This document shows, piece after piece, positions 48,089-55,949 of a stretch of 64,000 bases of DNA (positions are counted from its first letter, which is position 1; every line of letters begins with the position of its first letter). Below the pieces are notes generated by a model, which searched no databases, was not told the DNA's origin, and saw only the letters and a list, made by a program, of their open reading frames with translations. The position numbers were made by a program, and so were the translations under genes. The DNA lies in assembly GCF_017301635.1 (NCBI RefSeq), contig NZ_CP071091.1, positions 1,145,001 through 1,209,000 on the forward strand. Reading direction: 5' to 3'. Source of the DNA: Myxococcus landrumus. GTDB lineage: Bacteria; Myxococcota; Myxococcia; Myxococcales; Myxococcaceae.

Positions 48089-48247
48089 GGTGCCTCCTGG
48101 AATCGAAACCCTTCCGCCCCCCATCGAGACGGTGAGTCATTGTTCCAGAGTCCCGTCACCCGGTGAACCTGGGTTGCGGACATTGCGGCTGTTGTCGCTG
48201 GGGCCCCCGCCACCCACGGCCATCGAGCCGGAGGTGACGGAGGCGGT

Positions 48248-48276
48248 GATGCCCGGGCAAGAAGGCCCCGGGCATC
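48248..48276 (-). terminator. Terminator of the zinc metalloprotease gene
   Basis: GATGCCCGGG (48248-48257) and CCCGGGCATC (48267-48276) form a perfect 10-base stem with a 9-base loop, 12 bases after the minus-strand gene end. Confidence 0.7.
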
Positions 48277-48288
48277 CGTGAAGCAGGT

Positions 48289-50592
48289 TCAGCGGTAGTA
48301 GGGCGACAGCGCCAGGTCGATGCGGGCGAGGAGGTCCTCGGCCAGCAGCTTCTGCGTGCCGCTCAGCGTGCCCGCCTGCGTCGCGACGGTGTCGCGGCCC
48401 TGGCGCAGCGCGGAGTAGGCACCCAGGCTCTGCATCGACTTCAGGATGTCCACCATGGTGCGGCGGGACTGGAAGCTGCGGATGCCGTCCACGTTGATGA
48501 GGATGCCGTGGATGTCGGCGACCGCGGCCGGGGTGATGGCGCTGGACTCAGCCGGGGTGGCGTTGAAGGCGCCACGGCTCGCCACGGGGTCCAGGTAGAG
48601 CCGCGACAGGACCCGGCGGGCCAGGTCATCCGCCGCCGCGCCGAAGCCAGGGCCCGCGTCCGGGGGCAGCGCCACGGGCGGACGCACGTAGGCCATGGCG
48701 ATGTTGTACGCGAAGCGCCGGTCCGCGGAGGTTCCCGCGCGCGCCCACTGCAGCGTGGCGTTGCCGTAGTGGTCGAAGGCCGCCGCGAGCACGGGGAAGG
48801 GGAGGACCTCGTACAGCACCAGCTCCTTCACGAGCAGGAAGGTGGGGCCGTAGTCCTCGCCGAGCGGATCCGAGTACTGGTCATACCGGTTGCAGTACGG
48901 CTCCACGCGGGTGTGCTCGTCCGTGCAGAACAGGTCCGTGGGCTGCTCGGAGGACAGGTTGTACAGGTAGCGCACCGCCTGCACGTCGTACGACTGCGGC
49001 ACGTCCACGTAGACGGCGTCGGCGTCCACGACGTACTCCATCACGGAGTTCGAGCGCGGCGTGTTGGGCGTGCCGTCATACACGAGCGAACCCGCGAAGT
49101 TGTGGCGCAGGCCGAGCGTGTGGCCGACCTCGTGCAGGATGACGTGCGTCAGGTAGCGCTCCACCTTCTCCTTCTTGGTGAGCGCCAGCGTCTGGGCGGC
49201 CGCCGCGTCGGACACCTTCTTCTTCAGCTTCTCGTGCTTCGCGGAGGCACCCTCGCGCAGCGGGGGCAGGGGCATCTCGCACAGGTGGCCGGCGTCGAAG
49301 CCGCCCCACGACATCTTCGGCGTCTTGCGGTGGTTCTTCACCTTCGCCGCGACGCGGGCCTGGGCGTCACCCTCGAAGTCGGCGTCCGCGAGCTCCAGCC
49401 ACAGCGCGTTGACGTAGACGGAGGCGCCGCGAATCTCCGCGGTGTTGGGGTTGGTGCGCCAGTCGGCGAAGGCAAAGCCCGCCGAGGCGTCCGGGTCGAA
49501 GATGATGGCGTTCTTGTCGTCATCCGCGAAGCCCTCGCTGCTGCCCACGCTGGCCTCGAACACCTTGAAGCCGAAGGCCTGGTTCCAGCCCTCCACGCCG
49601 CGCTTCACCGCACCCACCACGTCGTACTGCTGGAAGCGCGGGTCGGCCTGCACGGACAGCACGGTGTCGGTGATGATCCACTTGATGGGCTTCATGCCCG
49701 GGCGGATGTTCCACTTGGCGGCGGTCTGCTCCACCGCGCCCGTGTTGGGAATCATCCGGGGCTCGCCGCGGAAGTAGTGCTCCTGGTCCGGCAGCGCGGT
49801 CGGCGTGTAGCCCTGACCTTCCTGGTAGCGGCGCAGGGCGATGCCCAGCGTGCCGGAGCTGCGAAGCTGGTTGTTCTCCAGGTAGTCGCCCGAGTCCGGG
49901 TCCGCCACGTCGGCGTAGCCCGTGAAGATCTGCTCGAAGGTGACGCCGTCGGAGATCTTCCGGAAGCGCTGGGCGAACGCGAGCTCCGTCTCGAAGCGCG
50001 TGCCGCTGGCGCCGTACGCCTCACCCATGATGGCGAAGCGGTTCAGGCCCGCCGTCGGGTCCACCAGGATGTAGCTGTTGGAGCCCCGGAGCGCGTTGAA
50101 GGCGCCATAGTCGTTGACGATGGGCCACGCCTCGATGAGGACGTCGGGGTCGAAGATGTCGCTGGTCGTCTTGCGCTCATCCACGTCGAAGACGAACAGC
50201 TTGCCGTTCTGCTCCTTGAAGCTCACCACCCGCGTGCCCAGCGAGGTGGCGGCGCCGTACATCACCGCTCCGGGGAAGAGCTGCTTGAGGTACGCGGACA
50301 TGAACCAGCGCTGGTTCAGCTCGCTCTTGCGGATGGCCAGGTAGAAGCTCTCGCCGGAGTTCGATACCTGTCCGTCCAGCCGCTGGCGGATGACCGCCTG
50401 CTGCTCGCTGCTCACCTTGCGCGGGACGGCGACAAACGCGTCGTCCAGGTTCACCTGAAGCGATTCGGCGGGGGTTTCGGGTGTGGGTTGGGGCTCGTTC
50501 GCATCGGTCGCGGGACCGCAACCGACACCGAGGGCCACGATGGTGGTGACGGCGCCAAACCAGCCGCGCCGCAGCGGGGAATTCCACCTCAT
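48289..50592 (-). CDS. Lipoprotein zinc-dependent metalloprotease
   Basis: A 767-residue exported protein. The N-terminus ends in a lipobox (ALGVGC), so it is probably a lipoprotein, followed by a Pro/Glu/Thr-rich spacer. The extended zinc motif HEVGHTLGLRHNF (near residue 487; HExxHxxGxxH) identifies a metzincin-like zinc protease of the DUF4953/DUF5117-type bacterial family, with a Met-turn-like NSVMEYV about 30 residues later. The N-terminal 300 residues contain beta-rich repeats of the accompanying family domains. It is monocistronic, closed by the hairpin at 48248-48276. Substrate unknown; a role in predation or matrix turnover is inference. Confidence 0.82.
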   Translation of the reverse strand: MRWNSPLRRGWFGAVTTIVALGVGCGPATDANEPQPTPETPAESLQVNLDDAFVAVPRKVSSEQQAVIRQRLDGQVSNSGESFYLAIRKSELNQRWFMSAYLKQLFPGAVMYGAATSLGTRVVSFKEQNGKLFVFDVDERKTTSDIFDPDVLIEAWPIVNDYGAFNALRGSNSYILVDPTAGLNRFAIMGEAYGASGTRFETELAFAQRFRKISDGVTFEQIFTGYADVADPDSGDYLENNQLRSSGTLGIALRRYQEGQGYTPTALPDQEHYFRGEPRMIPNTGAVEQTAAKWNIRPGMKPIKWIITDTVLSVQADPRFQQYDVVGAVKRGVEGWNQAFGFKVFEASVGSSEGFADDDKNAIIFDPDASAGFAFADWRTNPNTAEIRGASVYVNALWLELADADFEGDAQARVAAKVKNHRKTPKMSWGGFDAGHLCEMPLPPLREGASAKHEKLKKKVSDAAAAQTLALTKKEKVERYLTHVILHEVGHTLGLRHNFAGSLVYDGTPNTPRSNSVMEYVVDADAVYVDVPQSYDVQAVRYLYNLSSEQPTDLFCTDEHTRVEPYCNRYDQYSDPLGEDYGPTFLLVKELVLYEVLPFPVLAAAFDHYGNATLQWARAGTSADRRFAYNIAMAYVRPPVALPPDAGPGFGAAADDLARRVLSRLYLDPVASRGAFNATPAESSAITPAAVADIHGILINVDGIRSFQSRRTMVDILKSMQSLGAYSALRQGRDTVATQAGTLSGTQKLLAEDLLARIDLALSPYYR

Positions 50593-50758
50593 TGCTGCCT
50601 CCAGTTGTCTCGAGGATTCGCATCACGGCATCCCAGACCCGAGATGCCGCATAGAGTCATCGATCCAAGATGCCTGGAAGTTGCTTCTCACACTGCTTTC
50701 TTGAATTGGTGTAATCCAGTGGCACTCGTAGTGCGGTTGAGGTTGGGTCCTCCACGGC

Positions 50759-51448
50759 CTACCCACGACGGGAGTCGAGATAGGCGGCGAACCCAGCCTT
50801 GGACTGGATGCGAAAGACGGGCAATCGCGCGAGCGCCTCTGGGGGGAACACGTACTGTTCGCAGACGAGGCTGGCGCGCTGCGCATCGTCCTCGGCGCCC
50901 AGGAACGGGAGCACTTCATGCTGGAGGTGTCCCTGGAAGTGCACCAACAAGCCCGGCCGGGGCCGCACCTCGCCGAGCAGTTGGTGGTTCTCGGAGAGGC
51001 GCAGGGTGCCGCCGCGCGCGCCTCGCGGCACCTGGAGGTAGAGGACGCTGACATGGCGAGGCGTGGCGCCCGGGACTCCGCTGGGCCCCTGGAGGGTGGC
51101 GTCGATGTGGCGCCCCACGCCCATGCCCGCGTCGAGCAGGAGCAGGTTCAAGTAGAAGGCATTGGGGAGGGGCGCCGGCCTCCCGCCGAAGAGCCGCTCC
51201 CGCCAGGGGCGCAGGCCCCGGGCGCTCTCCGGGTCCAGGACCCGGGCCAGGTAGGCGCGCAGGAACGGGAAGCGTTCCTCGAGAGGGGTCCGTCCCTCTT
51301 GTGTGAAGATGAAGGCGAACCCCCGGCTCCCCTGAAATGTCCCCATCAGGGGACTGCGGGCCACGAAGCGTGAGCCGAGCAACGCGTCACGGAGCGACTC
51401 GAGGTCGCCTGCGGGCAACGCCTGACGGTGAGTGATATACGGGGGCAC
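50759..51448 (-). CDS. 2OG-Fe(II) oxygenase superfamily protein
   Basis: A protein of about 229 residues, counted from GTG 51448. The double-stranded beta-helix motifs are visible: H114-x-D116 (RHID), the following strand HVSVLYLQVP, GGTLRLSE, distal H177 in LQHEVLPF and the 2-oxoglutarate-binding R191-x-S in QRASLV. So the iron triad and Arg are intact. The frame is open to 51613, but that would overlap the divergent O-methyltransferase start at 51556, so the GTG at 51448 is preferred although no good Shine-Dalgarno precedes it. Substrate unknown. The divergent methyltransferase could belong to the same pathway. Confidence 0.62.
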   Translation of the reverse strand: MPPYITHRQALPAGDLESLRDALLGSRFVARSPLMGTFQGSRGFAFIFTQEGRTPLEERFPFLRAYLARVLDPESARGLRPWRERLFGGRPAPLPNAFYLNLLLLDAGMGVGRHIDATLQGPSGVPGATPRHVSVLYLQVPRGARGGTLRLSENHQLLGEVRPRPGLLVHFQGHLQHEVLPFLGAEDDAQRASLVCEQYVFPPEALARLPVFRIQSKAGFAAYLDSRRG

Positions 51449-51555
51449 GGAATATGACGGGAATTCCCGAGAGAGTGGTGGAAAGTAGACTTCTAGGATG
51501 ACTGCCAAGTTCCAGAATTGATACAACTTGTTCCTACCCTCAAGGTCCCCTCGCC

Positions 51556-52611
51556 ATGAGCCATCAGCCTCGTCTTGTTGCTCCAGATACCAGTGCCCCC
51601 AGCGGTCCTCCACCCGCCCTGGTGATGAGCCAGCTGGTCTACGGGTTCTGGGTGTCGCGTGCCCTGCAGGTCATGGCAGAGCTCGGAATCGCCGACATCA
51701 TCGGCGATGTCCCGAAGTCTGTGGAAGAGCTCGCGCGGGAGAGCGGCTCCCATGCTCCGTCGCTGCGGCGCCTCTTGCGGTTGCTGTCGGGCCTGGGGGT
51801 CGTCGTCAAGGATGAGCAGACCCATCACTTCGGGCTCACGGAGCTGGGCGCCATGGTGCGCAAGGACAGCCCGGGCTCGGTGTTCGGCTCGCTGATGTCC
51901 CAGGCCCATCCGCTGTCCTGGCGGGCGTGGGGGGAGCTGACGTCCTCGGTGAAGACGGGCATGCCGTCGCTCGAGAAGATCATGGGCGACACCTTCTTCG
52001 GCTACCTGTCCAAGCATCCGGAAGAGGCGGCGCTCTTCAACGGAAGCATGGCCGCGTACCAGAACCTCAACGCGCCCGCCGTCGTGGCGGCCTACGACTT
52101 CTCCGGAGCGAAGTCGGTGATGGACCTGGGCGGTGGAACGGGCACGCTGCTGGCGCACATCCTCCAGGCCCACCCCAACACCCAGGGGGCGCTCTTCGAG
52201 CTGCCGCACGTCCAGGACGAGGCGATGGCGCGGATGGCGGAGATGGGGCTGGCCTCGCGCACCCAGGTGGTGGCGGGGGACTTCTTCGAGAAGATTCCCT
52301 CGGGCCACGACATCTACATCCTCTCGCAGATCCTCCATGACTGGGAGGATGACCGCTGCGTCCAACTGCTCTCCAACGTGCGGGCCGCGATGAACCCCGG
52401 CTCCAAGCTGCTCATCATGGAGACGGTGCTGCCGGGCGACAACGTGCCGCACTTCGGGAACCTCTACGACGTGGCCATGCTGGTGCTGGTGGGCGGCCGC
52501 GAGCGCACGGGCCCCGAATACACCGCGCTGGTGGAGAAGGCCGGTCTGCGCGTGCATCGCGTGCTGCCGACCACCATGCCTCCGAGCGTGGTGGAAGTCG
52601 TCCCGGCCTGA
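51556..52611 (+). CDS. SAM-dependent O-methyltransferase
   Basis: A 351-residue Methyltransf_2-type enzyme with an N-terminal dimerisation helical domain (LVYGFWVSRALQVMAELGIA, then LARESGSHAPSLRRLLRLL) and a C-terminal Rossmann methyltransferase domain. The SAM motif is VMDLGGGTGTLL, followed by GDFFEKIPSGHDIYILSQIL and the catalytic-type HDWEDD (His then Asp/Glu). Such enzymes methylate small phenolic or polyketide-like substrates. Start ATG 51556; AAGG lies ten bases upstream. It is divergent from the 2OG oxygenase; the terminator is at 52652-52682. Confidence 0.85.
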   Translation: MSHQPRLVAPDTSAPSGPPPALVMSQLVYGFWVSRALQVMAELGIADIIGDVPKSVEELARESGSHAPSLRRLLRLLSGLGVVVKDEQTHHFGLTELGAMVRKDSPGSVFGSLMSQAHPLSWRAWGELTSSVKTGMPSLEKIMGDTFFGYLSKHPEEAALFNGSMAAYQNLNAPAVVAAYDFSGAKSVMDLGGGTGTLLAHILQAHPNTQGALFELPHVQDEAMARMAEMGLASRTQVVAGDFFEKIPSGHDIYILSQILHDWEDDRCVQLLSNVRAAMNPGSKLLIMETVLPGDNVPHFGNLYDVAMLVLVGGRERTGPEYTALVEKAGLRVHRVLPTTMPPSVVEVVPA

Positions 52612-52651
52612 GGCTCGGGGGGACGAGGGCCCCGCCGAGGGCCTGCCCAGG

Positions 52652-52682
52652 GGCCAGCCAGGAAATCGCTGGCCTCGGTTTT
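52652..52682 (+). terminator. Terminator of the O-methyltransferase gene
   Basis: GGCCAGC (52652-52658) pairs with GCTGGCC (52668-52674), followed by TCGGTTTT. Confidence 0.7.
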
Positions 52683-52718
52683 CCAGGAAGAGATGGCTCG
52701 ATTAAGGTGCCGGGCGAG

Positions 52719-53510
52719 ATGACGCCCTTCCTTGACGCCATCCTCGCGTTTCCCACCGCCATCTTCACCACAGTCATGGGCGTGGTGCTGACGTACTGGC
52801 TCTTCGTCATCGTGGGCGCGGTGGGCATCGACCTTCTGGATGGTGGCCACGTCGACTTCGAGTCGGGTGGCAAGGCGCTCGCGGGTTCCCTGCAGGGTGG
52901 GGCGAAGGCGGCGGGGGAGGCGCTCCAGGGCGGTGGCAAGGCGATGGGCTCCCATGACCACGGAGCCGATGTCGAGGGAGGAATCCTCTCCTCGCTCGGG
53001 TTCGCGGGCATCCCGCTCACGGTGTCGGTGAGCCTGGTGTCGTTCTTCGCGTGGTTCCTGTCGCTGCTGACCACGCCCCTGGCCCACGGGGCCCTGGGCG
53101 CGGTGCTGCCGTCCTGGCTCATCAGCGGTGCGCTGGGGCTCTTGTGCTTCGTGGCGGGCCTGGTGATTTCGGGCGTCGTCGTGCGGCCGCTGAAGCCCGT
53201 CTTCGTGGCGCAGAAGGCGCCGGGGCGCGACTCGCTGATGGGCCGCGTGTGCACCATCTCCAGTGGCAGCGTGAGCGACCGCAACGGCCATGCGACGTTC
53301 GAGGATGGCGGGGCGGGCTTCATCCTGAATGTGGTGTGCGGCAAGACCAACGGGTTGAAGCGGGGAGATCCCGCGCTGGTGCTCTCGTACGACGCCCAGC
53401 GGGATGTCTACGAGGTGGAGCCGGTGGACTGGCTCCTCCCGGAAGAGATGGCGCAGCTCCGGGACCCCGAGCGGGCCGCGGCGCTGGCCCGTTCGCGAGC
53501 GCGGACATGA
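52719..53510 (+). CDS. YqiJ-like membrane protein with NfeD-type OB-fold tail
   Basis: A 263-residue membrane protein. One hydrophobic segment is near the N-terminus (FTTVMGVVLTYWLFVIVGAV) and more follow around residues 90-150 (LTVSVSLVSFFAWFLSLL; LISGALGLLCFVAGLVISGVV). A Gly/Ala-rich linker lies between. The C-terminal part (GRDSLMGRVCTISSGSVSDR, then GDPALVLSYD) looks like the OB-fold seen in NfeD/YqiJ proteins. The start is ATG 52719 (a GTG at 52707 is possible). It directly precedes a YqiK-like flotillin, the usual partner. The pair is thought to organise membrane microdomains. Confidence 0.75.
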   Translation: MTPFLDAILAFPTAIFTTVMGVVLTYWLFVIVGAVGIDLLDGGHVDFESGGKALAGSLQGGAKAAGEALQGGGKAMGSHDHGADVEGGILSSLGFAGIPLTVSVSLVSFFAWFLSLLTTPLAHGALGAVLPSWLISGALGLLCFVAGLVISGVVVRPLKPVFVAQKAPGRDSLMGRVCTISSGSVSDRNGHATFEDGGAGFILNVVCGKTNGLKRGDPALVLSYDAQRDVYEVEPVDWLLPEEMAQLRDPERAAALARSRART

Positions 53511-53637
53511 TTTGAGTCAAGGCACGGGCCCGCTCGAGGGGGGTGGGCCGTGAGTGGATTCGACGCCAGGGGGCTTTCGCGGGGGATCCCTGGCGCCTGA
53601 TACAAGGCCCGCCGTCAATACTTCACAGGAAAAGGCC

Positions 53638-55803
53638 ATGGATCCCATCACCTTGGTAGTCGCCGTGGGCGGAGGCGTCATCCTCCTCACGGGCATCATC
53701 CTCACCATCGTCCGCCTCTACCGGCAGGTGGACCAGGGCAAGGTGCTCATCGTCAACACCCTGAAGAGCGAGCCGCTGGTCACCTTCTCCGGCGCCGTGG
53801 TCTTCCCCATCATCAACCGCGCGGAGGTGATGGACATCTCGCTGAAGACGGTGGAGATCGACCGCCGCGGCAAGGAGGGCCTCATCTGCCAGGACAACAT
53901 CCGGGCGGACATCAAGGTCACCTTCTTCGTGCGCGTGAACAAGACGCGCGAGGACGTGCTCAAGGTCGCCCAGTCCATCGGCTGCGCGCGCGCCAGCGAC
54001 CAGGAGACGTTGGAGAAGCTCTTCGAGGCCAAGTTCTCCGAGGCCCTCAAGACGGTGGGCAAGAACTTCGACTTCGTGGACCTCTACACGAAGCGCGCTG
54101 AAATCAAGGACAACGTGGTGGAGGTCATCGGACGGGACCTCAACGGCTACATGCTGGAGGACTGCGCCATCGACTATCTGGAGCAGACCCCGGTGGAGAT
54201 GTTGGACAAGGACAACATCCTGGACGCCGAGGGCATCCGGAAGATCACCAAGCTCACCACCGAGCAGAACGTCATCACCAACGAGCTCAAGCAGACCGAG
54301 CGCCAGGCGGTGACCAAGCGCAACGTCGAGGCCGACCAGAGCATCTTCGAGCTGGAGCGCCAGCGCGAGGAGTCCTCCGCGAAGCAGCGCCGCGCCATCG
54401 AGACGGTGCAGGCCGAGGAGTCCGCGGAGACCGAGCGCGTCAAGCAGGAGCAGCACTCCAAGGCGGAGCTGGCCCGCATCAAGGCGGAGCAGGAGATCCT
54501 CGTCCAGGAGCAGAACAAGTCGCGCGATATCGAAGTGGCGCAGAAGCACCGCGAGCGCGAGGTGAGCGTCGAGGCGGAGAACGTGGAGCGGGCGCGGGCG
54601 CTGGCGGCCATCAGCCGGGAGCGTGAGACGGAGCTGGAGCGCATCGCCAAGGAGCGCGCGCTGGAGGAGCAGAAGAAGGACATCGCGGACGTGGTGCGCG
54701 CGCGCATCGCCGTCGAGAAGACGGTGGCGCAGGAAGAGGAGCGCATCAAGGACCTGCGCGTGGAGTCGGACGCGCTGCGCCGCAAGCAGGCGCTCATCAT
54801 CACCGCCGAGGGCCAGGCGCAGGAGAAGACCGTCAAGGACGTGAACGCCGCGAAGGCGAACAGCGAGATGGCGGTGTTCATCGCGAAGGAGAAGCTCACG
54901 CTGGCGGAGGCGGACCTGGAGGCCGCGGACAAGACGGCCAAGGCGAAGATGCGCCTGGCCGAGGGTGTCCAGGCGGAGGCCGCGGCCGAGGGCCTGGCGG
55001 GCATCCGCGTGAAGGAAGCGGACGCCGCGGCCACGGAGAAGCTGGGCATGGCGCAGGTGCGCGTGAAGGAGGCGGAGGCCGGCGCCATCGAGAAGCAGGG
55101 CCACGCCCAGGCGCAGATCGTCCGCGAGCGGCTGCTGGCCGAGGCGGCGGGTGAGCAGGAGAAGGGCCTGGCCAAGGCGCGCGTGCAGGAGGCGGAAGCG
55201 GTCGCCATCCAGAAGCGCGGCGAGGCGGAGGCGGTCGCCACGAAGGAGAAGCAGCTCGCCGAGGCCGCGGCCATCCAGGAGAAGCTGCTCGCCGAGGCCC
55301 GGGGCCTGGCGGAGAAGGCCGCGTCCATGAAGCTGATGGACGGGGTGGGGCGCGAGCACGAGGAGTTCCGCCTGCGGCTCAACAAGGAGCGCGACGTGGA
55401 GCTGGAGACCATCCGCGTGCGCAAGGACGTGGCCCATGCCCAGGCCGAGGTGCTGGCCAAGGCGTTCGCCAACGCGAAGTTCAACATCGTCGGCGGCGAC
55501 GGCCAGTTCTTCGAGCGCTTCGTCAAGGCGGTGTCCTTCGGCACCGCGGTGGACGGTGCGCTGGAGCACGGCGAGGCGCTGAAGACGGCGCTGGGCGGCT
55601 ACCTCAACGGGGAGAAGGACCTGCCCGCGGACCTCAAGGAGATCCTCTCCAAGCCGGGGCTGAGCAACGACGCGCAGAACCTGGCCGTGGCCGCGCTGCT
55701 GCACCGCATGACGCCGGGCTCCGCCACCGATGCGACGGTGGCGAACCTGAAGGCGCTCCTGGCCAAGGACGGCAAGGCTTCGTCCTCGGACAAGCAGGGC
55801 TGA
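53638..55803 (+). CDS. YqiK-like flotillin (SPFH domain protein)
   Basis: A 721-residue flotillin. The N-terminal membrane segment (ITLVVAVGGGVILLTGIILT) is followed by an SPFH domain from about residue 30 to 220 (VNTLKSEPLVTFSGAVVFPI, then DISLKTVEIDRRGKEG and GYMLEDCAIDYLEQTPVEML). Residues about 225-640 are a very long charged coiled coil with many Glu-Ala repeats. AGGAAAAGG lies directly upstream of the ATG at 53638. The upstream in-frame extension is not supported. It is between the YqiJ-like gene (127 bases before) and the giant ATPase gene. It probably forms oligomers at the cytoplasmic membrane. Confidence 0.85.
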   Translation: MDPITLVVAVGGGVILLTGIILTIVRLYRQVDQGKVLIVNTLKSEPLVTFSGAVVFPIINRAEVMDISLKTVEIDRRGKEGLICQDNIRADIKVTFFVRVNKTREDVLKVAQSIGCARASDQETLEKLFEAKFSEALKTVGKNFDFVDLYTKRAEIKDNVVEVIGRDLNGYMLEDCAIDYLEQTPVEMLDKDNILDAEGIRKITKLTTEQNVITNELKQTERQAVTKRNVEADQSIFELERQREESSAKQRRAIETVQAEESAETERVKQEQHSKAELARIKAEQEILVQEQNKSRDIEVAQKHREREVSVEAENVERARALAAISRERETELERIAKERALEEQKKDIADVVRARIAVEKTVAQEEERIKDLRVESDALRRKQALIITAEGQAQEKTVKDVNAAKANSEMAVFIAKEKLTLAEADLEAADKTAKAKMRLAEGVQAEAAAEGLAGIRVKEADAAATEKLGMAQVRVKEAEAGAIEKQGHAQAQIVRERLLAEAAGEQEKGLAKARVQEAEAVAIQKRGEAEAVATKEKQLAEAAAIQEKLLAEARGLAEKAASMKLMDGVGREHEEFRLRLNKERDVELETIRVRKDVAHAQAEVLAKAFANAKFNIVGGDGQFFERFVKAVSFGTAVDGALEHGEALKTALGGYLNGEKDLPADLKEILSKPGLSNDAQNLAVAALLHRMTPGSATDATVANLKALLAKDGKASSSDKQG

Positions 55804-55949
55804 AGCGGGCGGTAGGGGGCCGCCACCGCGCATGACGTCGCGGTGGCGGGCATGACGTCACGACGACCCCGCCCTGGACCTTCCAGGGTGGTGTCCCGCC
55901 TCGCGGGCGGGACGCGGGCGGGGTCCCTGCGAGATTCCGGTGAACACTC
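55804..55949 (+). other. Spacer with three hairpins between the flotillin and AAA genes
   Basis: Three consecutive perfect inverted repeats: 55820-55849 (CCGCCACCGCG/CGCGGTGGCGG), 55872-55888 (CCCTGGA/TCCAGGG) and 55893-55913 (GTCCCGCC/GGCGGGAC). The nonamer CATGACGTC occurs twice (55831-55839, 55851-55859), once inside the first loop. No T-run follows, so this may be an RNA-level control or processing region. Confidence 0.6.
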
